This document shows positions 24,493 through 32,218 of a stretch of 42,338 nucleotides of DNA, piece by piece (the first letter of the stretch is position 1; every line of letters begins with the position of its first letter). A model generated the notes under the pieces. That model saw nothing but the letters and a program-made list of their open reading frames with translations, was not told the DNA's origin and did no database searches. The stretch comes from Fimbriiglobus sp. (GTDB lineage: Bacteria > Planctomycetota > Planctomycetia > Gemmatales > Gemmataceae). The position numbers and the translations under genes are program-made. The stretch spans positions 1-42,338 of the forward strand of contig JANXWE010000157.1 in the NCBI GenBank assembly GCA_025351325.1, written 5' to 3'.

Positions 24493-25839
24493 ATGCTGCG
24501 GGGATTGCTCTTCGTTCTGTTAGCCAGTTGTTCCGCGTCACTCGTGGCAGCGGAGCGGGAACTCACACCAGCAGAACGCGGACAGAAGACGCTTGAAACG
24601 ACCGCCACGATCAAAGCGTTTTGGCCGAAGGTCTCTTACGAGAATGCCTGGAAGGTTTGGGGCCTGAAAGAAAAACCAGCGAACTATGCGGCGCTCTTCC
24701 GGGAACGTTATGGTCTACACGAAGCGCCGTATGCCAACGATGGTTTGCCCATGGGCCTCCGCAAAGCCGACATGCTCTTCGGCAAAGGGATTGGCATCGA
24801 CTGCATGACTTGCCATGGTGGATCGATTCTCGGCAAATCGATGATCGGCCTCGGCAACAGTTCGCTCGACGTCGAAGCGCTCTTCGAGGAAATGGCGGCG
24901 GCCGCGAACAGTCCGTCCAAAGTACCCTTCGCATTCACCCGGACACGCGGCACAAATGAAGCGGGCGGCTTCGCGGTTTACCTACTCGGATACCGCACCG
25001 ACGATTTGAACCTCACGCCGATCTTCCGCGAACTCGGGCTGCACGATGACAGTTGCGAAGACACTCCCGCATGGTGGCTGCTGAAAAAGAAGAAGACGAT
25101 GTACCACGTCGGCGCCACGGATAGCAGAAGCGTTCGCAGTCTCATGCAGTTCATGATGCACCCGCTGACGACACCTTCGGAGTTCCGGGACTCCGAGCCG
25201 CTCTTCAAAGATGTCCAACAATACTTGTTGAGCCTTAAGGCGCCGAAGTACCCGTTCGATGTCGACGCTAAGAAAGCCGCCGCGGGAAAGGCTGTGTTCA
25301 CTACCAATTGCGCCAAGTGCCACGGCACCTACGGCGACGACTGGACATACCCGAACCGGATCGTTTCGCTCGACGAAATCGGCACGGATCGAAAGCGGTT
25401 CGAGAATATCGGGTCGAAGTTTGCGGCGGCGTACAATTCAAGCTGGTTCGCCAAAGAATCGAGCGGGAGTTGGTTCTTCCCCGGCTATCCGATCCGCGAA
25501 ACGGATGGCTATCAAGCCCCGCCACTCGATGGGATCTGGGCGACGGCCCCGTACTTTCACAACGGCAGCGTGCCGACGTTGAACGGAGTGTTGAACAGCC
25601 GGGCACGGCCAAAGATTTTTACGCGCAGCTACCGCACTGACGAAGTGGATTACGACCAGGACAAAGTCGGCTGGAAGATCACGGAAGTGCCGGCACCCAA
25701 GTCGACCATCGCCGCGATTGAACGGCGTAAGGTCTATGACACCAACCAGCCAGGCCGTGGGAACAGCGGCCACATCTACGGCGACAAACTGACGGACGAG
25801 CAACGCAGTGCGATCATCGAATATTTGAAGACTCTGTAG
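24493..25839 (+). CDS. exported diheme cytochrome c (peroxidase/RoxA-like)
   Basis: 448 residues from ATG 24493, where a signal peptide begins (MLRGLLFVLLASCSASLVAAE); a longer upstream reading crosses the divergent promoter and is rejected. Two heme-c sites are clear: CMTCHGG with Cys104/Cys107/His108, and CAKCHGTYGDD with Cys273/Cys276/His277. The C-terminal part has GYQAPPLDGIWATAPYFHNGSVPTL, a motif shared by diheme cytochrome c peroxidase-like, MauG-like and RoxA-like proteins, and IVSLDEIGTDRKRFENI resembles a RoxA-type segment. It should work in the periplasm in electron transfer, peroxide reduction or oxidative cleavage. Between the heme sites the order is unusual for a plain peroxidase. 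It overlaps the convergent kinase gene by 26 bases. Confidence 0.85.
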   Translation: MLRGLLFVLLASCSASLVAAERELTPAERGQKTLETTATIKAFWPKVSYENAWKVWGLKEKPANYAALFRERYGLHEAPYANDGLPMGLRKADMLFGKGIGIDCMTCHGGSILGKSMIGLGNSSLDVEALFEEMAAAANSPSKVPFAFTRTRGTNEAGGFAVYLLGYRTDDLNLTPIFRELGLHDDSCEDTPAWWLLKKKKTMYHVGATDSRSVRSLMQFMMHPLTTPSEFRDSEPLFKDVQQYLLSLKAPKYPFDVDAKKAAAGKAVFTTNCAKCHGTYGDDWTYPNRIVSLDEIGTDRKRFENIGSKFAAAYNSSWFAKESSGSWFFPGYPIRETDGYQAPPLDGIWATAPYFHNGSVPTLNGVLNSRARPKIFTRSYRTDEVDYDQDKVGWKITEVPAPKSTIAAIERRKVYDTNQPGRGNSGHIYGDKLTDEQRSAIIEYLKTL

Positions 25840-26782
25840 TCACCGTTTGTCGCGCCAACACTACGGCACCCAGTGCGGGGTCGGTGACAACTTCCACCGT
25901 GCCCGGTGATACGCCACACTCGGCGAGTGCCCGCAACAGCAGGAATCGATACTCCGCATTGTTCGTCAGCACGCCCCCGGCCAGCGCGACGGGCAGATTG
26001 TCCGTGGGCAACCCGTTCGTTTTCACAGCTCCCGCAGCGGTGCGGGCAAGTTCCGTCGCTTCTTCCGTGACGATCCGCGTAGCCACGGGATCACCTTGCT
26101 TGGCCGCTTCAAGTACCAGCGGAGCCAAGCCCGCGATGGCGGCACGATCCCAACTTCCGCGGTAGACAGCGGGGATCAAATCCGGGGCTTCATTCAGTTT
26201 CATCGTCTCGACGAAGCGATGAACCAATACAGTCGGCAGATCAATGCCATCGAACGCTCGGCAGGCCGATTGCAGCCCACGTACTGCAATTCGGTACGCA
26301 CTGCCCTCGTCGCCAAGGAGGTGGCCCCAGCCGCCACAGCGACCCAGTTCCCCAGCGGGGGTTTTGACGAACGCGATCGAACCGGTGCCGGCGATGACCG
26401 CCAAACCCCAACCGTGGGCCGTTCCTGCGGCGAGTAAGAGCGTGGCGTCGTTGGCGACGCGGACTTCACGAGCTAGACCGACCCGTGCGGCCCAGGCGTG
26501 GATGACATCCAACCCTTCTTGACGATCGATCCCCGCGAGACCCAAGCAGACGGCGGCGACGCGGCCACGGGGGACATTCGCCGAAAGGAAGGCGTTGTCG
26601 ATGGCGTCATCGAGCGCGCGGAGTGCGGGGTCAACGCCGATGGCTTGGATGTTCGAGGGGCCACCCGACCCGCGACCGAGTACGGCACCCGTCGCCGCAT
26701 CGGCTAACAACGCGACCGTGTTCGTACCGCCACCGTCGATTCCGAGCACCCAATTTGCGTGTTCTGGTCGGCGCACCATCAT
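25814..26782 (-). CDS. BadF/BadG-type ATPase, probably an N-acetylglucosamine-kinase-like sugar kinase
   Basis: 322 residues from ATG 26782, which overlaps the stop of the upstream protein kinase gene by 4 bases (ATGA); a second ATG follows at once. The fold is ASKHA: phosphate-1 loop NWVLGIDGGGTNTVALLAD, a catalytic area LGLAGIDRQEG and VANDATLLLAAG, phosphate-2 loop LAVIAGTGSIAFV, and adenosine motif VALAGGVLTNNAEY. The segment CGGWGHLLGDEGSAY is typical of N-acetylglucosamine kinases of this family rather than benzoyl-CoA reductase activators, and no iron-sulfur cysteines are present. It likely phosphorylates an amino sugar salvaged from the wall. Translational coupling with a Ser/Thr kinase-like protein is unusual. 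Confidence 0.85.
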   Translation of the reverse strand: MMVRRPEHANWVLGIDGGGTNTVALLADAATGAVLGRGSGGPSNIQAIGVDPALRALDDAIDNAFLSANVPRGRVAAVCLGLAGIDRQEGLDVIHAWAARVGLAREVRVANDATLLLAAGTAHGWGLAVIAGTGSIAFVKTPAGELGRCGGWGHLLGDEGSAYRIAVRGLQSACRAFDGIDLPTVLVHRFVETMKLNEAPDLIPAVYRGSWDRAAIAGLAPLVLEAAKQGDPVATRIVTEEATELARTAAGAVKTNGLPTDNLPVALAGGVLTNNAEYRFLLLRALAECGVSPGTVEVVTDPALGAVVLARQTVTTESSNIR

Positions 26783-28218
26783 GGACGTTTCTCGTGAGAC
26801 TTCTTTCGATCCACTAACTCCGTCAGTCCGACTGCGGATAACTTCGACCACCGCTCCGCACCGGGAATCTTGTCGTCCAAAGCGATCACGGCTTGCCAAG
26901 TGTGAGCCGCCTCGGCGGTATCGCCGACTTGGGCGAATGCCAGCCCACGCAGGTACAACCGCTCACTTTCGCAAGAATAGTCGAGCTTAGCACCGTCATC
27001 AATGGCCCGACGCAACTTCCGACGATCCGACAATTTGATGCGAGCCGCACGGACTTCCTCGGTGTATTCACCGGGGTATTTAGTCGAAAGTGGCTCGAGG
27101 TACTCGTCCCAGGCCCTGTCCCAATCGGCCGGGTTGTCCGACGCGAGCAGCGGCTGCGCGGAGGTGTACAACTCGGTCGCGGTCGGGCGCGGCCAAAACC
27201 AGAGGAGCAACGCCACCGCCACCAGGGCACAGAACAGTGGGATCACCACTTTCGGGCGCGACATCAACGGCTTCGGACGTTCCCAACTCTCCGTTTCCGT
27301 GGCCGAGTTGTCATCCACCAGCGCGGCCATGGTGTCGGTGCCATCGGTGACGGGCCAGTACACCGTCTCGCCTTTGCGTTCGGCCTTACCGCGGATCTGC
27401 TGCAGGATTTCGAGCACCGTCGCGGCGGTCGGGGGCCGACGGCTCGGGTCTTTATTCAACAGCACGCAGACGAGTTCATCGAACTCGTGCGGCAGTTTGG
27501 TCACAAATTGAATCGGCCGATCCGGGAGCACGTAGCAGTGCTTGTGCATGAACTCGGCGGCCGTGGCGGCGGCGTACGGCGGTCGGCCGCACAACAGCGT
27601 GTAGAGCAGCCCACCCAACGAATAGAGGTCACTGCGACGTGTCAGCGGCTTACCTGTGAAGAATTCCGGCGCCAAGAATGCGATGGTTCCGAACGGTTCC
27701 GCGGCGAGCGTGAGCGGGTTCAGGGGAAACAATTTCCCGACGCCGAAGTCGGTGACTTTCAAAACCCCTTCCGGGGTGAAGTGGCAGTTCGCCGGCTTCA
27801 AGCCCCGATGCAAGATACTCCGGTGGTGCCCGTGCTTGAGGGCCCGCGCCGCTTGCACGGCGATGCTCAACACCACGTCGCGCCAGTTCAAACCGGGGTC
27901 GTCGGGCCGTTTCAATGTTCGCAACGCCACTTCGAGATTCGTTCCACTCACGAATTCGGACGCGTAATAAGCCACACCTGCGTGGACGCCCGCATCGTAA
28001 TACCGGGCGATGTTCGGGTGCTTCAACCGCTGGAGTGTCAGCATCTCGCCCGGGAATTTTTTCAGAAATTCCGGGCGGCGAGCCAGTTCGTGATCGAGAA
28101 GCTTCACGGCCGCCAAACGGCTGGGATCGTTGACGGCGGTCGCGCGGAACGTCGTTCCGAGCGAACCCCGGCTGAGTTCGACTCCCAAAATCCAGTTTCC
28201 GATTCGTGATCCGGTCAT
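26779..28218 (-). CDS. membrane Ser/Thr protein kinase-like protein, catalytic Asp replaced (possible pseudokinase)
   Basis: 479 residues. An Hanks-type kinase domain spans about 1-280, a transmembrane helix lies near 323-342 (VVIPLFCALVAVALLLWFW), and an outer region with TPR-like helices follows (about 345-479). The glycine loop is weak (ELSRGSLGTTF). The ATP lysine is Lys39 (AAVKLL) and TDFGVGK holds the metal Asp157. The catalytic loop reads ILHRGLKPANCHF: Gly139 replaces the Asp of HRD (codon GGC, read on the leftward strand at 27804-27802). LAPEFFTGKPLTRRSDLYSLGGLLYTLLCGRPPY is otherwise canonical. Loss of this Asp usually kills phosphotransfer, so a scaffold or sensor role is plausible. 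It is coupled to the sugar kinase gene downstream and diverges from cbiX. Confidence 0.88.
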   Translation of the reverse strand: MTGSRIGNWILGVELSRGSLGTTFRATAVNDPSRLAAVKLLDHELARRPEFLKKFPGEMLTLQRLKHPNIARYYDAGVHAGVAYYASEFVSGTNLEVALRTLKRPDDPGLNWRDVVLSIAVQAARALKHGHHRSILHRGLKPANCHFTPEGVLKVTDFGVGKLFPLNPLTLAAEPFGTIAFLAPEFFTGKPLTRRSDLYSLGGLLYTLLCGRPPYAAATAAEFMHKHCYVLPDRPIQFVTKLPHEFDELVCVLLNKDPSRRPPTAATVLEILQQIRGKAERKGETVYWPVTDGTDTMAALVDDNSATETESWERPKPLMSRPKVVIPLFCALVAVALLLWFWPRPTATELYTSAQPLLASDNPADWDRAWDEYLEPLSTKYPGEYTEEVRAARIKLSDRRKLRRAIDDGAKLDYSCESERLYLRGLAFAQVGDTAEAAHTWQAVIALDDKIPGAERWSKLSAVGLTELVDRKKSHEKRP

Positions 28219-28297
28219 GCTCGCGTTCCTCCGCCTATCCTAAGACGGTAGGAATTTTGGTGGCGCTCGCCAGACGCACCCGCAGACAGGATTCAGA

Positions 28298-28678
28298 ATG
28301 CAAGCCATTTTGCTCATCGCCCATGGTAGTCGCCGGGCGGAAGCCAACGCCGATTTGGAGCACGTGGCCAGTGCCCTCCGACAACGGGCCGACGCCCCAT
28401 TCGTGCAATGTTCTTACCTCGAACTGGCTTCGCCGACGATCGAAGAAGGCGGGGCGGCCTGCGTCGAACAGGGTGCCACCGAGATGGTGATGTTACCGTA
28501 TTTCTTGTCGCCGGGCATTCACGTCCGCGAAGACTTGATCACGGCACGTGCGGCGCTGTCCGAACGGTTTCCCCGAGTCGTGTTCCGTTTGGCCGAGCCA
28601 CTCGGTCGACACCCGATGCTGCTGACCATCGTCGAGGAACGCATCCGTGAAGCGAACGCGAATGAAGCGAAATCGTAA
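28298..28678 (+). CDS. cbiX: single-domain CbiX-type sirohydrochlorin chelatase
   Basis: 126 residues, the length of short (single-domain) CbiX proteins, which pair as homodimers to make one active site. The N-terminal ILLIAHGSRRAEAN carries the conserved metal-binding His9, and YFLSPGIHVREDL carries the second conserved His. VEQGATEMVMLPYFL is the family's central strand. Such enzymes insert Co or Fe into sirohydrochlorin for cobalamin or siroheme synthesis in the cytoplasm. No other tetrapyrrole gene is in the window. Because CbiX and SirB are hard to separate by eye, the metal is not assigned. AGG precedes the ATG. It converges on the vWA gene with a 15-base gap. Confidence 0.88.
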   Translation: MQAILLIAHGSRRAEANADLEHVASALRQRADAPFVQCSYLELASPTIEEGGAACVEQGATEMVMLPYFLSPGIHVREDLITARAALSERFPRVVFRLAEPLGRHPMLLTIVEERIREANANEAKS

Positions 28679-28693
28679 GCAATCTCGTGCCGG

Positions 28694-30142
28694 TTACGGC
28701 TTGCTCATTCCGACGAAACTTCCGTCGTTCTCACGGGCGAGTGCCCAAAGGAACGCCCCCACTTCTGGGCTTTCGTAAAAGAAACCAATGGCATTGATCC
28801 GGACTTTTCGGTTGTCATGCAACGGGTTCCAATTCGACTTGAGCATGCTGAGGAGGTGCTTGGACAGGACCTCGACGCGCTGATTGTCCGGGAGCGTTTT
28901 TTCCTGCTGCGGGGACAGGCCGACGCCGCTGGTCGGCAAGCCATCCGAGAACAAATAAATGGTGTCGAGACCTGTCGAGCGGAGTCGGAAGCTGAGGTCG
29001 AACCCCTCGTACAAGTTCGTGTCGCCACCGGGTGTCGTCACCTTCAACGCATCGGTGACTTTCTTGACCGACTCCTCGCCTTTGTAATCGAGCCACTCCC
29101 GGCTGCCGAAGAGGTACTTGGCCTCGCGCGAGAAGATCACCACTTGGTACTTCTCGAGGGCGGGGTTGCTCTTCATCACTTTGCCGACGGTGTCGATGAC
29201 GCCTGGCCATTTGTTCGGGTCGGGTGTCTTCTCATCGATCAATTTCATGCTGCCAGAAATATCGATGAGGAACACAACATTCTTCCCGCTCATGGCGACG
29301 CCGGCGAATTTGTTCTCGCTGTCGATCCGCAAGCGGTCGAACTTGTCGGCGAGTTTACGATTCTCCGAACGCAGCTCCACGATGGTCGCGTTGGAATCAT
29401 CGGTGCCCTTTTGCATGTTCTTGAGCTTTGATCGCGCCGCCGATAATTCCGCCTCCGACTTTTTGGACATCGCCAAGGCCGAGGATGCTTCCTTGGCGTC
29501 GACCTGGAGCGAGCGGTACTTGGCGTCCAAGTCCGAAAGCCGGTCGTCGGCCTGTTTCTTCTGCGAATTCAACGTGTCGAGATCCTTCTGCCGTTCGCGC
29601 AGCAGCTTCTGGAGCATCGCCTCGGCACTCGACGCACTCGATAATTGCGCGTTCAAATCCGTCGCGGTTTTGTCCTTCTTCTTCATCTCGGCGAGTGCCG
29701 CAGCGGCTCGTTCTTCCATTTTGGCCACGTCGCCCCGGATGCCGACTAAGTCGTCGTTGGCGGCGGCTAAGCGATTCTTGGCATCTTTCAAATCGGACGT
29801 GGCAACGGCCACGGCTTTGCGGCTGTTGGCGAGGTCGGCGTTGGCCCGGATCACATCTTGATCTTTGCTGTCGCGTTCGGCGGTCATCACCGCGAGCGAC
29901 CCGCGCAAGTCTTGGATCGTCGCGTTCAGCACGCTCTTGGTTTTGCCGAGGTCATCCAAGGTGGCCACGAGTTCGTTCTTGGTGCGGCTCAAATCTTGGA
30001 GGGCATTCCGTGCCTTCTTGCTCTGCTCGGTGGAACTCAGCGATTCCAACACCCACAACAAAATCACACAGCCGAGAGCACAGCAAAACACGTCGAGCAT
30101 CCACATGCTCACGAGCGTCGGCTGTTTGTGTCGGGTTCGCAT
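28694..30142 (-). CDS. single-pass coiled-coil vWA protein with ExbD/MotB-like membrane segment
   Basis: 482 residues from ATG 30142, preceded by GGGGAAGGATAAACTC. The N-terminus is short and basic, then one membrane helix, LVSMWMLDVFCCALGCVILLW, carries Asp17 at its start. This is the place of the proton-binding Asp in ExbD, TolR and MotB ('..D......'). Residues about 40-277 are a long Ala/Lys/Asp/Leu coiled coil. From about 290 a von Willebrand factor A domain begins with the MIDAS motif DISGSM (Asp294), followed by TPGGDTNLYEGF and LFSDGLPTSG. The topology places the coiled coil and vWA domain outside the cytoplasmic membrane. It is the last gene of the operon with the Hsp70-like and ExbB-like genes. 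I infer it is the stator B-subunit, with vWA in place of the usual peptidoglycan-binding domain. Confidence 0.85.
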   Translation of the reverse strand: MRTRHKQPTLVSMWMLDVFCCALGCVILLWVLESLSSTEQSKKARNALQDLSRTKNELVATLDDLGKTKSVLNATIQDLRGSLAVMTAERDSKDQDVIRANADLANSRKAVAVATSDLKDAKNRLAAANDDLVGIRGDVAKMEERAAAALAEMKKKDKTATDLNAQLSSASSAEAMLQKLLRERQKDLDTLNSQKKQADDRLSDLDAKYRSLQVDAKEASSALAMSKKSEAELSAARSKLKNMQKGTDDSNATIVELRSENRKLADKFDRLRIDSENKFAGVAMSGKNVVFLIDISGSMKLIDEKTPDPNKWPGVIDTVGKVMKSNPALEKYQVVIFSREAKYLFGSREWLDYKGEESVKKVTDALKVTTPGGDTNLYEGFDLSFRLRSTGLDTIYLFSDGLPTSGVGLSPQQEKTLPDNQRVEVLSKHLLSMLKSNWNPLHDNRKVRINAIGFFYESPEVGAFLWALARENDGSFVGMSKP

Positions 30143-30146
30143 GAGT

Positions 30147-31352
30147 TTATCCTTCCCCACGCGTGGCGGGCAACGCCGACTTCAACGCGATCTTACCGAT
30201 GCTGTGGGCCGGCAAATGCGGGGTCGCCATCGGTTTTTCAAACGGGAGGATGCTGTCGAGGTGCAACTTCGGCAGCGTCCCTTGCAACCAGCGCGGCAAG
30301 ATTGCGGCCACGGCTTCGGCGGCGGCGTTCTGAGGCAGGATGCTGACGGAGGTCTGCTCGGGAGAGTGCTTGTAGATTTTCGCCGCCAACCCCGGCAAGC
30401 GACCGGCCGCGTGCGACAGCCAAACCGCTTGGGGCGGCGACTTGATCGCGGACGACAACAGCAGCTGTTGCAACCCCTCCGCGGCGAGTTTCACCAACCC
30501 CGTGCAATAGGCTTCGACTTGCTCCGCCGCATGGGCGAGGTCTTGGAACCAATGTTCCCCGCGAATTTGCATCGTGGCCCGCTGCCCCGTCCGCGTCTGC
30601 TCCAACAAGGTGTCGAGTTGGTCGTACATCCCTTGTTCGGCCTGTGCGGAATCGCGCGGATCACGCCGACAAATGCGGACGCAGTGGTCGGCCATTCCGT
30701 CGAGCAATCGGTTCTTCCAAAGTCGCAGCGACACTTGTGGCCAGAAGCCCGAGCCGAGAATCCGCACATCGGCGGGGCCGACTTGCAACAACGTGCCACT
30801 CAGGGCGAATTCATCGACATCGACGAACAGAACGCTGGCCGGGCCGCCGAGGGTACTGGCCCGGTGGGCACCGAGTGCCAGGGGTGCCACGGCAGAGCCA
30901 CGGATCGGCAAGCGACTGGCGTGGGCCAACTCGAGGGCGGTGCGAACTTGGGCGGTCGACAAGTACACCGGCAACGTCAACGCGGAGGAATCGGTTTCGG
31001 CCGAGATCGGCTTCACCAATCTGTCGAACGTGTGCTTGGTGGCGAGTTCCGGCGTGAGCACGTGTCGGCCACCGCGCCACTCATGAGGCAACCCGAGCGA
31101 GCCGAGGAAATTGCTACAGACCAAATGGGGCGATAACCGGCAGAGTGAGAGCGCTCCGACACCGACTTTCGGCACCCGTTGATCGAGCTGCAACGCCAGG
31201 GGCAATTCGTCGCCAACGTCGTCGAGCAAGATCGGGCGCGTGCGGCCTTCGCCGGCCACCACGGCCCGCGCTCGGGTCGCGTTCAGGTCGATTCCCACGA
31301 GGCGAAAGGGGACTTCCACCACCGGCGATTTTTTCGTCAGCAATCCGAACAT
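30147..31352 (-). CDS. Hsp70/actin-fold (ASKHA) ATPase-like protein
   Basis: 401 residues from ATG 31352, preceded by GAGGTGGC. The start has a phosphate-1-like strand pair FRLVGIDLNATRARAVVAG. A second half begins ASVLFVDVDEFALSGTLLQ (phosphate-2-like), and a late VWLSHAAGRLPGLAAKIYKH is in the place of the adenosine motif. This order is that of Hsp70, actin and PilM-type proteins, but glycines of the loops are partly missing, so nucleotide binding may be weak. There is no signal peptide or membrane helix, so it is cytoplasmic. It lies between the ExbB-like gene (23 bases upstream) and the vWA gene (4 bases downstream), and so is likely an integral part of that system, perhaps a cytoplasmic scaffold or ATP sensor. 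Confidence 0.65.
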   Translation of the reverse strand: MFGLLTKKSPVVEVPFRLVGIDLNATRARAVVAGEGRTRPILLDDVGDELPLALQLDQRVPKVGVGALSLCRLSPHLVCSNFLGSLGLPHEWRGGRHVLTPELATKHTFDRLVKPISAETDSSALTLPVYLSTAQVRTALELAHASRLPIRGSAVAPLALGAHRASTLGGPASVLFVDVDEFALSGTLLQVGPADVRILGSGFWPQVSLRLWKNRLLDGMADHCVRICRRDPRDSAQAEQGMYDQLDTLLEQTRTGQRATMQIRGEHWFQDLAHAAEQVEAYCTGLVKLAAEGLQQLLLSSAIKSPPQAVWLSHAAGRLPGLAAKIYKHSPEQTSVSILPQNAAAEAVAAILPRWLQGTLPKLHLDSILPFEKPMATPHLPAHSIGKIALKSALPATRGEG

Positions 31353-31375
31353 GCCACCTCACGCGGGGAAACGGG

Positions 31376-32218
31376 TCAGCTTCGCCCAGCTACCACCAAC
31401 GACACGCCATCGTGCGGCTGCGGGTCGTACAGCCGCAACAGCAAATGCTCTTGGCAGTAGTCTTGGCAGTCGATCACAAGAGTCTCTTCGCTGCGTTGCA
31501 CACTGTGCAAAATATACATCAAAACCAAGCTGAGTGCGAGCGCCACGAAGGTGCAATCGAAGGCCGTGCCGAGGTGGTCTTTCACTTGGTCGATGTATTT
31601 GTCGATGTAATCTTGAACGTCCTGATCTTTCGGCCGGCTCAAGCCCATGGCCCCCGCCAAGCCGCGCACGGTGCCGAGAAAGCCGACGGCCGGGATCGCC
31701 CAGGCCAAGTAATTCACGGTGCCCATGGTGGCGACGAACCGCGATTGTTCGACGTCGGCTTGGTTGCGGACGACTTCCGCCACATCCGGGCCGCTCTTGC
31801 TAATCGCATATTTACCCAAGCCGAGCCGGATCATGTTCGCCAGAATGGTCGAGCCGTCGCGGGCCATCACCTGATCGACTTTCCGGGCCAAGGGCCGGGC
31901 ATCTTCCGGGAGAATCCGCGCTCCTTCGTCCGTCGGCAAGAGATCGTAACCGAAAGCGGTGCGTTGCCGACGCACTTCGAAGTAGCGCCGCATCAGAATG
32001 AGTCCCGACCAAGTGAAACAGACGTAACAGACGGCCTGTTCGGGGCCAACTATCAGTTTACCAAGGCGTTGCGGAGTCCAGTTGTTCAAGAATGCCGTGC
32101 GCGATTCTTCGGTGCCGGTCATCCGCCAGAGGGGGATCACCACGCCACCCACGAGCAACAGGGCGACCCCGAGCAAGAGCCACTCGCGGGACGATCGTTG
32201 GGAATTGCGCAGCGACAT
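31376..32218 (-). CDS. MotA/TolQ/ExbB-family proton channel protein
   Basis: 280 residues from ATG 32218 (an upstream in-frame TTG gives 7 more). Helices are visible near residues 12-32, 60-80 (QAVCYVCFTWSGLILM), 165-190 and 220-240. The signature AIPAVGFLGTVRGLAGAM matches the 'P.lGLLGTV.Gm' of ExbB and TolQ, and LGTAFDCTFVALALSLVLMYI matches the last helix that lines the ion path. These proteins form pentamers around a dimer of ExbD or MotB and turn the proton gradient into motion. It is the first of three leftward genes, with the Hsp70-like and vWA proteins. No exbD, tolR, tonB or OmpA-like gene is nearby, so the vWA protein is the likely partner. Confidence 0.85.
   Translation of the reverse strand: MSLRNSQRSSREWLLLGVALLLVGGVVIPLWRMTGTEESRTAFLNNWTPQRLGKLIVGPEQAVCYVCFTWSGLILMRRYFEVRRQRTAFGYDLLPTDEGARILPEDARPLARKVDQVMARDGSTILANMIRLGLGKYAISKSGPDVAEVVRNQADVEQSRFVATMGTVNYLAWAIPAVGFLGTVRGLAGAMGLSRPKDQDVQDYIDKYIDQVKDHLGTAFDCTFVALALSLVLMYILHSVQRSEETLVIDCQDYCQEHLLLRLYDPQPHDGVSLVVAGRS

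Noticed and set aside
28694-32218. Zorya-type defence system (ZorA/ZorB)
   Set aside because: The channel protein lacks the long ZorA tail, and there is no peptidoglycan-binding ZorB, helicase or nuclease gene nearby; a distinct stator-like system fits better.
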